From NCBI GenBank assembly GCA_020027805.1, contig JAHKKQ010000069.1, positions 1-9,511 of the forward strand: a stretch of DNA of 9,511 bases, given 5' to 3'. This document shows positions 1 to 6,761 of the stretch, in pieces. The notes beneath the pieces are model-generated. The model ran no database searches. It was not told the origin of the DNA and saw only the letters and a program-made list of their open reading frames with translations. Positions within the stretch are counted from its first letter, which is position 1, and each line of letters starts with the position of its first letter. Origin of the DNA: Candidatus Dadabacteria bacterium. GTDB taxonomy: Bacteria > Desulfobacterota_D > UBA1144 > Nemesobacterales > UBA2774. A program made the position numbers and the translations under genes.

Positions 1-65
1 ACGCCTTGGATCTCCGGGCGCCTATAACCGCCGTTCTGCTCAGGGAAACTGCCTCTGCCGTATAA
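1..65 (+). CDS. Possible 3' end of a truncated plus-strand gene
   Basis: Reading from base 3, the plus strand gives an open frame of 20 codons (ALDLRAPITAVLLRETASAV) ending in TAA at 63-65. The composition looks protein-like and the frame runs off the window edge. If real, the gene converges on the minus-strand operon, whose last stop lies at 78-80, leaving a 12-bp gap. The stretch is too short to name a family. The minus strand is also open across these bases in more than one frame, so this is only a tentative call. Confidence 0.3.
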   Translation, partial: ALDLRAPITAVLLRETASAV

Positions 66-77
66 AATCCGATTATA

Positions 78-1388
78 TTACCTCCATGTGCCGAGCCACA
101 TGTAGCGGTCGATCTCAATTCCTTTGATCGGCCACGCGGCGAGGACGGGATAAAAATAGAAGAACACTCCGCACGCGATACAAAAATACAAGAGTACGAG
201 CATTTTCCCTTTTCGGGAGCTATTCCACAACTCGTTCAGAAAATAAGTGCTTGTCAAAAGTAAAAACACCAGCGAGGGAAGGAAATGATACAGGAATACG
301 ACCTTTCTCGGAGAAAACGCCCAGGGGAGCCAGTATGCAAAAACGCTCAATACGGTGAAAAGAAGAGGGGGCGTTTCCTTTCTCACCGCCTGGATTATTC
401 CCAGGATTAAAAACAATATGCCCGTATACCATATGAACGGATTCCCCAATAAATAAATGTACGCTGTCCACTCCTCCCCCAGATCCTCGTAATGGAGGTA
501 AACAGGCCTCAGCATCAGAGGCCATTTCCACCACGGCGACTGGTAGGGGTGGTCGGCGGTTACCCCGCCGTGATACCCGTACATATTACCCTGGAGACTA
601 AGGAAATCCTGGAACGAATTGCCGTGATAGAAGAACGGTATATATGAAACCAGGTATACGAGGAGCGGAATTACGATAAAGGCGAGCACCATTCGCGGGA
701 TTATTTTTAAAAGAGAGGCGATAAAATCCTTATCACGGGCAGCCGTGTTGTATACCTCGAAATAATAGATCAGAAAGAGCGCTACACCCGCGAGGAACTC
801 GGTAATATAGACGCCGCTCCACTTGACCGACATTCCCGCCCCGCAGAAGATCCCCGTCAGGATAAGGTATGAGCTCCGCCTGGTCCTCGCATATTTGACA
901 AGAAAGAGAGACGCAAGGATCAGGAAGTCTGCAATGAAGATATCGACCATCGTAATTCGGCTCAATACGAATACGATAGATTCGAAGCTGTATAGAAGGG
1001 AGGCGATGAGACCGGCAGATTTACTGCTGAAGAGCTCTTTTCCGAGGAAGTAAATAAATAAAGCCCCGAGCGCCCCGAATACGGATTGAAAAAATCTCCA
1101 CCCGAAAGTGTTGTCGCCGAAAATCAGAATCCCGAGCGCTGTTATCTCTTTCCCGAGCGGCGGATGAGTCCACTCGTAAGCGAGGTCTTCCGGGGCCTCG
1201 TGGCTGCTCTCCCAGGCGGCCCTGTTCCCTTTTGCCATTTCCTGCGCAGTGAAGGCGAAATAGACTTCGTCGAAGTAGTAACTCTCCGGGATTTCCAGAC
1301 GGTAGAGTCTTATGCCGAAACAGAATACGAGTACAAGGGCGAGGAGGAACTCCGCTTTATATTTGAGTATAAAGGATTGCTGCGTCAT
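78..1388 (-). CDS. PMT-like (GT39) protein O-mannosyltransferase, integral membrane GT-C enzyme
   Basis: The 436-residue polytopic membrane protein resembles the dolichyl/polyprenyl-phosphate-mannose:protein mannosyltransferase family, which moves mannose from a lipid phosphate carrier onto Ser/Thr of exported proteins at the outer face of the cytoplasmic membrane. Family signs in order are the FDEVYF motif after TM1 (D40-E41, the expected catalytic acidic pair), THPPLGK at 74-80, SRITMVDIF near 143-151, KWSGVY near 189-194, HPYQSPWWKWP at 280-290 followed by RPVYLHY, GNPFIWY near 315-321, and SPRKVVFLYHFLP at 359-371. The C-terminal half matches the four-TM domain of the family. It is somewhat shorter than mycobacterial PMTs (about 520 residues). 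The ATG at 1388 lies 4 bp after the stop of the upstream GT-C gene, with a weak AGAG-type ribosome site. It is the last gene of the five-gene unit; no clear terminator hairpin follows. The family is clear, but a lipid or glycan acceptor rather than protein cannot be excluded. Confidence 0.85.
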   Translation of the reverse strand: MTQQSFILKYKAEFLLALVLVFCFGIRLYRLEIPESYYFDEVYFAFTAQEMAKGNRAAWESSHEAPEDLAYEWTHPPLGKEITALGILIFGDNTFGWRFFQSVFGALGALFIYFLGKELFSSKSAGLIASLLYSFESIVFVLSRITMVDIFIADFLILASLFLVKYARTRRSSYLILTGIFCGAGMSVKWSGVYITEFLAGVALFLIYYFEVYNTAARDKDFIASLLKIIPRMVLAFIVIPLLVYLVSYIPFFYHGNSFQDFLSLQGNMYGYHGGVTADHPYQSPWWKWPLMLRPVYLHYEDLGEEWTAYIYLLGNPFIWYTGILFLILGIIQAVRKETPPLLFTVLSVFAYWLPWAFSPRKVVFLYHFLPSLVFLLLTSTYFLNELWNSSRKGKMLVLLYFCIACGVFFYFYPVLAAWPIKGIEIDRYMWLGTWR

Positions 1389-1392
1389 ATCG

Positions 1393-2733
1393 TTATCTCT
1401 TGATGGTCCGGGGGGACAGGGTATCGAATGTAATTTTATATTTTGAAATGCTTACAATAAAACTCAAGAGTACAATGATATACGCAACGAGGTATATAAT
1501 AAACATCCCGAGAATAAAATAGTCACTATACCCCCCGGGTATCCCTTTGTATTCAGTTGTGAGCTGGATGTAGGAATATACCATGTTCAGTACATAAACA
1601 CCGGACACAATAGCATATAAGTACCAAAATATCCAAATACGGAAGGTGATTAGCGTGAAGAACACTATCATGGGCAGAAGATGTCTCTCATGAGCGCGGG
1701 TCACGAAGAGAAAGAGGGTAAAAAGAACGAGCATAACCGTCTCGAATACGTAATAACCGTAGTCCCTGGGCTCATTGTTCCTGACGGCGGCGGCGTATCT
1801 GATCAGAAGTCCCAGTATAACCGCATAAACAGTCCCGAAAATCAGTGTCCCTATATTCCTGAATGAGATACCAAGAAATTCCGTGTCGTCGTTCTGCCAC
1901 ATCGCAACGGCGCCCCAGAAATTAAAAGCGTTCAGGGAAGAAGCGGTATATTGACCGTACGACGCATTGAACCGCTCAATTATCAGATCGGCTGGCCCTG
2001 TAATCAAATAAGAAACCGAATAAATACTGTCCCAAATGAACGGGAGAGTGACGATAGCGGCCGTGACCGCAATTGTTAAGACGAGCTCGAAGGGCGGCAG
2101 CAGGGACCTTATCGTGAGCTTGTTCCACGATTTAATTATCGGTATCAGCGCAAGGAAGCCGATCAGAGGGAATATAATCAGGCTCTGAGGCTTGATCATG
2201 AATGCGAGCGAAGCAAACACGCCTGAGAGTACGAATCTTTGCCTCAGCCCGAGATAAACCGAGAGCAATATCGGCAGGGCGTGAAATGAGTCAACCTGTC
2301 CCCAAAAGGTCGAATTCGCAAGAGCCGCCGGGTTAAAAAAATACGCTGCCGATGCTATCATCGCGTTCTTATCGGAGGTGATAAGCTTGAGAGAATAATA
2401 TATGAGTACCGAGATGCCGAAGTCGGCGAGGTTCGCGGGCAGCTTGAAAAGAATATCGACGGAGAGTCCGGGAACGGCCCTGTGAATATTGTCGAGAATC
2501 CACAGCACGTAGAGGTAGCCGGGCATGTAATCGCACCAGTGACGTTCGTAGAAATGACCGAACCCCGCAGATGAAATCTGGCTCCCCCACCCGATCCATG
2601 CGCTGAAATCGGGCTTGTACGTTAGGAACTGTGACAGGAAAATTCTGAGTGCGAGTCCTAAAACGAGAATCAGGGAGAAACGAACGTACGGGTCCCTCAA
2701 GTACCCCCTTAGCTCATCTATCCTTGAGTTCAT
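1393..2733 (-). CDS. Gpi18-like GT-C mannosyltransferase, integral membrane
   Basis: The 446-residue multi-pass membrane protein resembles the GPI-mannosyltransferase-II (Gpi18)-related prokaryotic family (COG5542 type), whose members use polyprenyl-phosphate sugars on the non-cytoplasmic side. Visible motifs are PDFSAWIGW at 41-49 (D42 in the first periplasmic loop), CDYMPGYLY around 67-75, NSTFWGQVDSF at 140-150, MIKPQSL near 179-185, and RAHERHLLP at 346-354, which matches the conserved HERY-like motif of this family. Many hydrophobic helices fill the rest. The start ATG at 2733 lies inside the end of the upstream GT2 gene (20-bp overlap), which suggests translational coupling; only a poor Shine-Dalgarno match is visible. 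Next to a lipid-phosphate-mannose-synthase-like gene and a PMT, it probably uses the same donor for a second transfer, such as chain extension or a different acceptor. Substrate and acceptor cannot be read from sequence. Confidence 0.82.
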   Translation of the reverse strand: MNSRIDELRGYLRDPYVRFSLILVLGLALRIFLSQFLTYKPDFSAWIGWGSQISSAGFGHFYERHWCDYMPGYLYVLWILDNIHRAVPGLSVDILFKLPANLADFGISVLIYYSLKLITSDKNAMIASAAYFFNPAALANSTFWGQVDSFHALPILLSVYLGLRQRFVLSGVFASLAFMIKPQSLIIFPLIGFLALIPIIKSWNKLTIRSLLPPFELVLTIAVTAAIVTLPFIWDSIYSVSYLITGPADLIIERFNASYGQYTASSLNAFNFWGAVAMWQNDDTEFLGISFRNIGTLIFGTVYAVILGLLIRYAAAVRNNEPRDYGYYVFETVMLVLFTLFLFVTRAHERHLLPMIVFFTLITFRIWIFWYLYAIVSGVYVLNMVYSYIQLTTEYKGIPGGYSDYFILGMFIIYLVAYIIVLLSFIVSISKYKITFDTLSPRTIKR

Positions 2734-3478
2734 TTCTCAGTTTCCACGATTCCTTGAACATTTTCATTATTACCCGCATATTCGCTCCGGTTTGAGAGCC
2801 GTACATGCGGGGGAAATGTCTGACGGGCACTTCTTTGAACGAGAAGCCTTTACGCTTCAGCTTTATAAGGAATTCGGCGCTGAAAAGCGCGCCCTCGGAT
2901 TTGATCGGCTTCACGTCCCTGTACGCGCTCGCAGGGAAAATCTTGAAGGCGCAGTCCATGTCCCTGACCCTCAAGCCGAACATGATATGGATATACAGGC
3001 TATACATCCAGGCGTTCAGGGACCTTATATAAGAATCAGCCCTGTCCTCACGGTAGCCGATTACCGCCGTATCCGCCCCCGCATGCGGAGACAGCCTGTC
3101 GAGGTCGTTAATATCGAACTGCCCGTCGCTGTCCATGAAGAAAATATATTCTTTTGATGCCTTGTCAAAACCGCTCCTTAGCGCGGACCCGTAACCCTTG
3201 TTTGTTTCGTGACTGACCAGCACCACATTGAAATTTGCCGAAGAGATCCCCGTTACAATCTCTCCGGTCCTGTCCGACGAGCCGTCATTCACCACCACGA
3301 CTTCATAATCACCTATTTTCTTTTCGAGGTAAGAAACGCACTTGTCCACCGTATTCCCGATGTTGCCTTCCTCGTTATGAGCGGGAAGCACCACGGTAAG
3401 GGAAAATCCTGCTTTCGTCTCTTTGTTCATATGTTCAGATGCCGGGCCGTACGTCAGATCGACGGGTCGATTCCGCAT
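2714..3478 (-). CDS. GT2 family glycosyltransferase, polyprenol/dolichol-phosphate mannose synthase-like
   Basis: This is a 254-residue GT-A enzyme expected to transfer a hexose, probably mannose from GDP-mannose, to polyprenyl phosphate at the cytoplasmic membrane face. Numbering from the first ATG, the nucleotide-binding strand LTVVLPAHNEEGN is at 27-39, VVVNDGSSDRT at 61-71, NKGYGSALRSGF at 93-104, the DXD metal motif in MDSDGQFD at 115-122, RDMDCAFKIF at 172-181, and EVPVRHFPRMYGSQTG at 216-231. No transmembrane helices follow the catalytic domain, so it is a short Dpm1-type protein. The ATG at 3478 overlaps the upstream FG-GAP gene by 25 bp. A second in-frame ATG at 3430 would leave about ten residues before the first beta strand, which is more usual for the family. 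Neither has a strong ribosome site, so the start is uncertain. It probably supplies donor lipid to the two GT-C genes just downstream. Confidence 0.86.
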   Translation of the reverse strand: MRNRPVDLTYGPASEHMNKETKAGFSLTVVLPAHNEEGNIGNTVDKCVSYLEKKIGDYEVVVVNDGSSDRTGEIVTGISSANFNVVLVSHETNKGYGSALRSGFDKASKEYIFFMDSDGQFDINDLDRLSPHAGADTAVIGYREDRADSYIRSLNAWMYSLYIHIMFGLRVRDMDCAFKIFPASAYRDVKPIKSEGALFSAEFLIKLKRKGFSFKEVPVRHFPRMYGSQTGANMRVIMKMFKESWKLRNELKDR

Positions 3479-5007
3479 TTTATTTCACTGATCTTGTACT
3501 CATTGACCTTGTCGACGGCGATCCCCTTGAACGAACAGACCTTGCCGCTCGGCCATTTTACGTCAATATCAGCGGCTTCGCCAGTGCCAAGGCCGAAATA
3601 GAGGGGCAGCATGTCCTGCTCGCAGCATCCCCTGCCGCCCGATACCTCTCGAATCTGAACGCCGGCCGGGCTTTTGACCTCCACCCTGGCCCCGATCGCC
3701 GACCTGTTGGTTTTTTCGCCGTCGCCTTCAAGCTTGAGCGTAATGGAGTTATTGGAATTGCCGCTATTTTTCATAAGCGCCAAACCCGCGTGACCGTTAA
3801 GAAGTACATCTATGTACCCGTCACGGTCGTAGTCCGCCCAAGTGGCGGAAAATACGTCTATGGGGGTGTCGAGACCGGCCTTGGGCGCAGTATCCATAAA
3901 GGACCCCTTGCCCGTATTGCGGTACAGTCTGTTAGGACGGATATGGTTAGTGGTAAAAAGATCCAGTCCGCCGTCCGCGTCGAAGTCGGTCCAGGCGCAG
4001 GTCCTGCCGTCCCCGGCATCCGCAGTTCCCGTTTCGGCGGTAACGTCCGTAAATGTTCCGTCTCCATTATTCCTGTAAAGCGCGTTCCTGCTTGAACGCC
4101 CGATATTCGTAACGTAGAGGTCGAAAAATCCGTCGCCGTTATAATCACCCGTGCATGCCGAGGAGGTTTTCCATGACGATTCGCCCGACAGCCCGGCTTT
4201 CTCCGTATAATCCGTAAAAGTTCCGTCGCCATCGTTCATATAAAACGTATTGTAACCCGTGTTCGTCAGAAAAAGGTCTTGACGGCCGTCGTTATTGGAA
4301 TCGAACCAAACGGCCCCATTCGTCCTGGTTTTGGCGCCGAGCCCGGCCGGACCCGACACATCCTTAAAACTTCCGTCCCCCTCATTACGGTAGAGAACAG
4401 ACCCTCCCGTGCCGGCCTGGAAAAGGTCGACCGACCCGTCATTATCGAAATCGACCCATAGCACCTGATTCGGGTTCGTGCCTTCTACGGTCAGCCCGGC
4501 CTTCCGAGAGACATCGGTGAATGTGAATTTATTTGAATTCTTGAAAAGCAACGGGGGTTTACCCGCGACAATCGTTACCACGGCAAGGTCCAGATACCCG
4601 TCGTTATCGTAATCCGCCCATGAAGCCGACTTCCCTTTGAGATCCGGAAGCCCCGACTTTTCCGAGGTTTCGCTGAAGGACTTTCCATCGGCGCTCGCGA
4701 ATAATAATAAGTCCTGATTCCGTTTCGCCTTAGACTTGTCCAAAGCGCTCCCCGTCTTTTTGTTCCCCCTGTGCCTCGCCCAGCTGCTCATAGCCATGCT
4801 GGAGAGAATGACGTCCTGCCAACCGTCGCCGTTATAGTCCCCCCATACAGCCACATGGCCGAGCGGGCTCCCGATATACAATCCCGTCTCTTTCCGCAGG
4901 TCGATGAACTTTGGTATTTCGTCGCCGGAGGCCCCCGGATTGAGCGGGGCTAGAACCGTTATGACGAGGAGTATGGCGAAATATAGCCTGGATCCGAATC
5001 GAATCAA
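3454..5007 (-). CDS. Secreted CRTAC1-like FG-GAP beta-propeller protein with ASPIC/UnbV domain
   Basis: The 517-residue protein has an N-terminal signal peptide (hydrophobic stretch at about 8-22, probable cleavage near 26-28), so it is periplasmic, surface or extracellular. Seven calcium-loop motifs of the DxDxDG kind mark the propeller blades: DYNGDG 57-62, DYDNDG 132-137, DFDNDG 186-191, DSNNDG 236-241, DYNGDG 288-293, DFDADG 341-346 and DYDRDG 392-397. Most are spaced 50-54 residues apart, but the first interval is 75 because of a basic insert around 71-98. Repeated LYRNxGDGxF segments separate the blades. An ASPIC/UnbV domain follows at about 434-505 (SAIGARVEV, REVSGG, YFGLG, VKWPSG). 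The start is a TTG, the only usable initiation codon before the signal peptide, preceded by AAGAAAGG; it lies 7 bp after the GMC stop. Such proteins are usually binding or adhesion scaffolds and no catalytic role is visible. Here it may partner the GMC enzyme or be a glycosylation target (inference). Confidence 0.9.
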   Translation of the reverse strand: MIRFGSRLYFAILLVITVLAPLNPGASGDEIPKFIDLRKETGLYIGSPLGHVAVWGDYNGDGWQDVILSSMAMSSWARHRGNKKTGSALDKSKAKRNQDLLLFASADGKSFSETSEKSGLPDLKGKSASWADYDNDGYLDLAVVTIVAGKPPLLFKNSNKFTFTDVSRKAGLTVEGTNPNQVLWVDFDNDGSVDLFQAGTGGSVLYRNEGDGSFKDVSGPAGLGAKTRTNGAVWFDSNNDGRQDLFLTNTGYNTFYMNDGDGTFTDYTEKAGLSGESSWKTSSACTGDYNGDGFFDLYVTNIGRSSRNALYRNNGDGTFTDVTAETGTADAGDGRTCAWTDFDADGGLDLFTTNHIRPNRLYRNTGKGSFMDTAPKAGLDTPIDVFSATWADYDRDGYIDVLLNGHAGLALMKNSGNSNNSITLKLEGDGEKTNRSAIGARVEVKSPAGVQIREVSGGRGCCEQDMLPLYFGLGTGEAADIDVKWPSGKVCSFKGIAVDKVNEYKISEIKCGIDPSI

Positions 5008-5014
5008 AGAATAT

Positions 5015-6664
5015 TCAACCTTTCTTGAGATCTTTCAACAGGAGGTCGGCCGCCCGTAAACTCAAAGCCTCTATCGTGAGAGAGGGAGCTTCCCCTCCTC
5101 CCGATGTGGGGAATACGCTGGCATCGGTCACTAACAGATTAGGTATGCCGTGGACTCTCTGGGACGAATTCACGACGGAAGTCTCCTCGTCGTTCCCCAT
5201 ACGGCAGGTCCCGAAAACGTGGGTGGCTGAAAAGAAATCATAGGACGAGATTTCTTCGACTATCTCTTTGGCGCCGCTGGCTTCTAAAATCTCTTTCGAT
5301 TTTTTTGAAATAAAATCGAGCGTTTTTAATTCCGGCTCTCCCAGGAACGACTGAATTCGGGCCACTGGAGACCCGAACTGATCGCGTACGTTGGGATCCA
5401 GGGTTACGAAGGTATCCTTGTTCGGGAAAAATTCGGCGATCCCGCCCACGCTGATTGCATGCCCGAACCATTTCTCTATTTCCTTGACGTAATCTTCGCC
5501 CCAACCCTCGAAAAAGCGGAGGGAATAATTCACGGGCCCCAAGGCGCTGCCCGCCGTGGGGAACAATCTGAGTCCGCCGGAGAACCCCCTCTTCGGGTCG
5601 GGCGTGTTCCATTTCCAGATAATGCCGTCCATCGGTATTCCGCGGTAAGAATCCGTCCGTTCGGGATGCATAGCCACGGTCTCGGAAAACGTCGTTTCCA
5701 TGAAATTCTTCCCGACGAGCCCGTTAACGTCGATCTCGGAATTCAATAGGAGCCTCGGGGTCTCCACGGCCCCGCAGGCTACGGCTATATAATCGCCTTT
5801 GACGAAGTGCTCCTTCCCGCTCCTGTCATAATAAACGACCCCGCTCGCTCTTTTTTTACCGCCCTTATTCTCGATTTTTATACGGGTAACGTATGCGTTG
5901 TCCAGTATTTCGCATGTGCCGGTCTTCTCGACCAGCGGGATAAAAGTTACGTCCACGCTCCCCTTATCCTTTCGGGGACAGCCCCAGACGCAGCCGTTAC
6001 AGTAATTACACGGAGGCGCGTCACGGTAAGGCTCGGACAGTATGGCGACGGAATTCGGAAAGAGGTCTATGCCCTTCTTGCCGCATGCTTTGGCAATAAT
6101 CCCGCTCGCATAACTCAGCTTGTGGGGTTTCAACGGATAGGGCTTGCTCCTGGGGCGGCCGGGGACTTTATCGGGGCCCGCGACGCCCAAGATGGTTTCA
6201 GCCTCGTTGTAATACGGTTCGAGGTCCTTGTATCCGATCGGCCAGTCCACGGCCACGCCGTAAAGGCTCTTCATACGGAAGGCATTCTCGTTAAGCCTGT
6301 GAGCCTCGCCCTGGAAGTGGAGCGTGGTGCCTCCTATTCCCGAGACCTGATGGTACTTCAAATACTTCCTTTCCTTCGTGCGGTTCAGCTTCCCGGAAGC
6401 CTTGTTCCAGGATTTCAGATTCTCATAAGCCGTATTGAGGGGCTGCATTTTACCGGTGGTATATTTGATACGTTTTATTTCGGGGAAGCCCTTAATCTCC
6501 CAGTCGTCTTCATCGAGCGCATAGCTCTTGTAGGGATCGTAACGGGGGCCGGCTTCGAGCATAAGCACGCTCATGCCTTTCGATGCCAGTCTCCATGCGA
6601 ACGGCGACCCGCCGGGGCCCGACCCTATGACCAGGCAATCGTATTTTTCCTTTTTTGAAGGCAT
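5015..6664 (-). CDS. GMC-family FAD oxidoreductase with a four-cysteine (possible Fe-S) motif
   Basis: The 549-residue flavoprotein of the glucose-methanol-choline family oxidises an alcohol or sugar, the substrate being unknown. The FAD Rossmann motif is VIGSGPGGS at 12-20, ending in LMLEAGPRY at 34-42. GIGGTTLHF at 109-117 is the second flavin-contact motif. ACGAVETPRLLLNS at 296-309 and THVFGTCRMG at 481-490 are typical GMC signatures, with H482 the likely catalytic base, and VTDASVFPTSGGGEAP lies at 512-527. At 219-230 the cysteines C219, C222, C225 and C229 followed by proline form CxxCxxCxxxCP, in the region where FAD-dependent gluconate/glucose dehydrogenase large subunits carry cysteines for an Fe-S cluster. 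No signal peptide is present, so export would need a partner such as the Tat-tagged subunit encoded at 7582-8118. The ATG at 6664 has no ribosome site and lies about 11 nt below the predicted transcription start. It is the first gene of the minus-strand unit. Confidence 0.92.
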   Translation of the reverse strand: MPSKKEKYDCLVIGSGPGGSPFAWRLASKGMSVLMLEAGPRYDPYKSYALDEDDWEIKGFPEIKRIKYTTGKMQPLNTAYENLKSWNKASGKLNRTKERKYLKYHQVSGIGGTTLHFQGEAHRLNENAFRMKSLYGVAVDWPIGYKDLEPYYNEAETILGVAGPDKVPGRPRSKPYPLKPHKLSYASGIIAKACGKKGIDLFPNSVAILSEPYRDAPPCNYCNGCVWGCPRKDKGSVDVTFIPLVEKTGTCEILDNAYVTRIKIENKGGKKRASGVVYYDRSGKEHFVKGDYIAVACGAVETPRLLLNSEIDVNGLVGKNFMETTFSETVAMHPERTDSYRGIPMDGIIWKWNTPDPKRGFSGGLRLFPTAGSALGPVNYSLRFFEGWGEDYVKEIEKWFGHAISVGGIAEFFPNKDTFVTLDPNVRDQFGSPVARIQSFLGEPELKTLDFISKKSKEILEASGAKEIVEEISSYDFFSATHVFGTCRMGNDEETSVVNSSQRVHGIPNLLVTDASVFPTSGGGEAPSLTIEALSLRAADLLLKDLKKG

Positions 6665-6681
6665 GGCAGTAAGCGGTTGAT

Positions 6682-6710
6682 AATATAATGAAACTCTTGC
6701 TTTATGTCAA
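6682..6710 (-). promoter_or_regulatory. Sigma-70-like promoter for the minus-strand operon
   Basis: On the minus strand, a consensus -35 TTGACA (6705-6710) is followed by 17 nt and a -10 TATATT (6682-6687). It points at the GMC gene. Transcription should begin near 6675, giving a leader of only about 11 nt without a Shine-Dalgarno sequence. It overlaps the plus-strand promoter by 14 bp. Confidence 0.7.
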
Positions 6711-6725
6711 TTTATAAGTTATACA
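6697..6725 (+). promoter_or_regulatory. Sigma-70-like promoter for the lipoprotein/subunit-3 pair
   Basis: On the plus strand, TTGCTT (6697-6702) and TATACA (6720-6725) are separated by 17 nt. Transcription should begin near 6732, leaving a leader of about 30 nt that contains an AGGAG ribosome site. The -35 box is weaker than that of the divergent promoter, whose sequence it overlaps. Confidence 0.55.
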
Positions 6726-6750
6726 TTTGATTCACCTGCCGCATTGAAAA

Positions 6751-6755
6751 AGGAG
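6751..6755 (+). promoter_or_regulatory. Ribosome binding site fixing the lipoprotein start at 6762
   Basis: AGGAG at 6751-6755 lies 6 nt before the ATG at 6762. It falls inside the six extra codons that would be translated if the in-frame TTG at 6744 were used, so the ATG is the better start. It is the only strong Shine-Dalgarno match next to a gene start in this window. Confidence 0.75.
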
Positions 6756-6761
6756 AAAAGA

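Noticed and set aside
2615..3157. Plus-strand open frame opposite the GT2 and Gpi18-like genes
   Set aside because: It is antisense to two well-supported genes and shows no motifs or plausible start context.
3439..4095. Plus-strand open frame opposite the FG-GAP gene
   Set aside because: It mirrors the repetitive DxDxDG coding on the other strand; no independent protein features are visible.
3500..4860. Recurring CCGTC-N-TTAT-like DNA words on the plus strand, resembling a DNA repeat array
   Set aside because: They are codons for the repeated calcium-loop motifs of the propeller protein, with irregular spacing and drift; not a CRISPR or satellite.
5807..6658. Long open frame on the plus strand opposite the GMC gene
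   Set aside because: It lies wholly antisense to a clear GMC oxidoreductase with intact motifs; its translation shows no recognisable family and it is a codon-bias shadow.
6744..6761. TTG start extending the lipoprotein by six residues
   Set aside because: The AGGAG ribosome site lies inside this extension and is ideally placed for the ATG at 6762, which also gives a normal lipoprotein signal.
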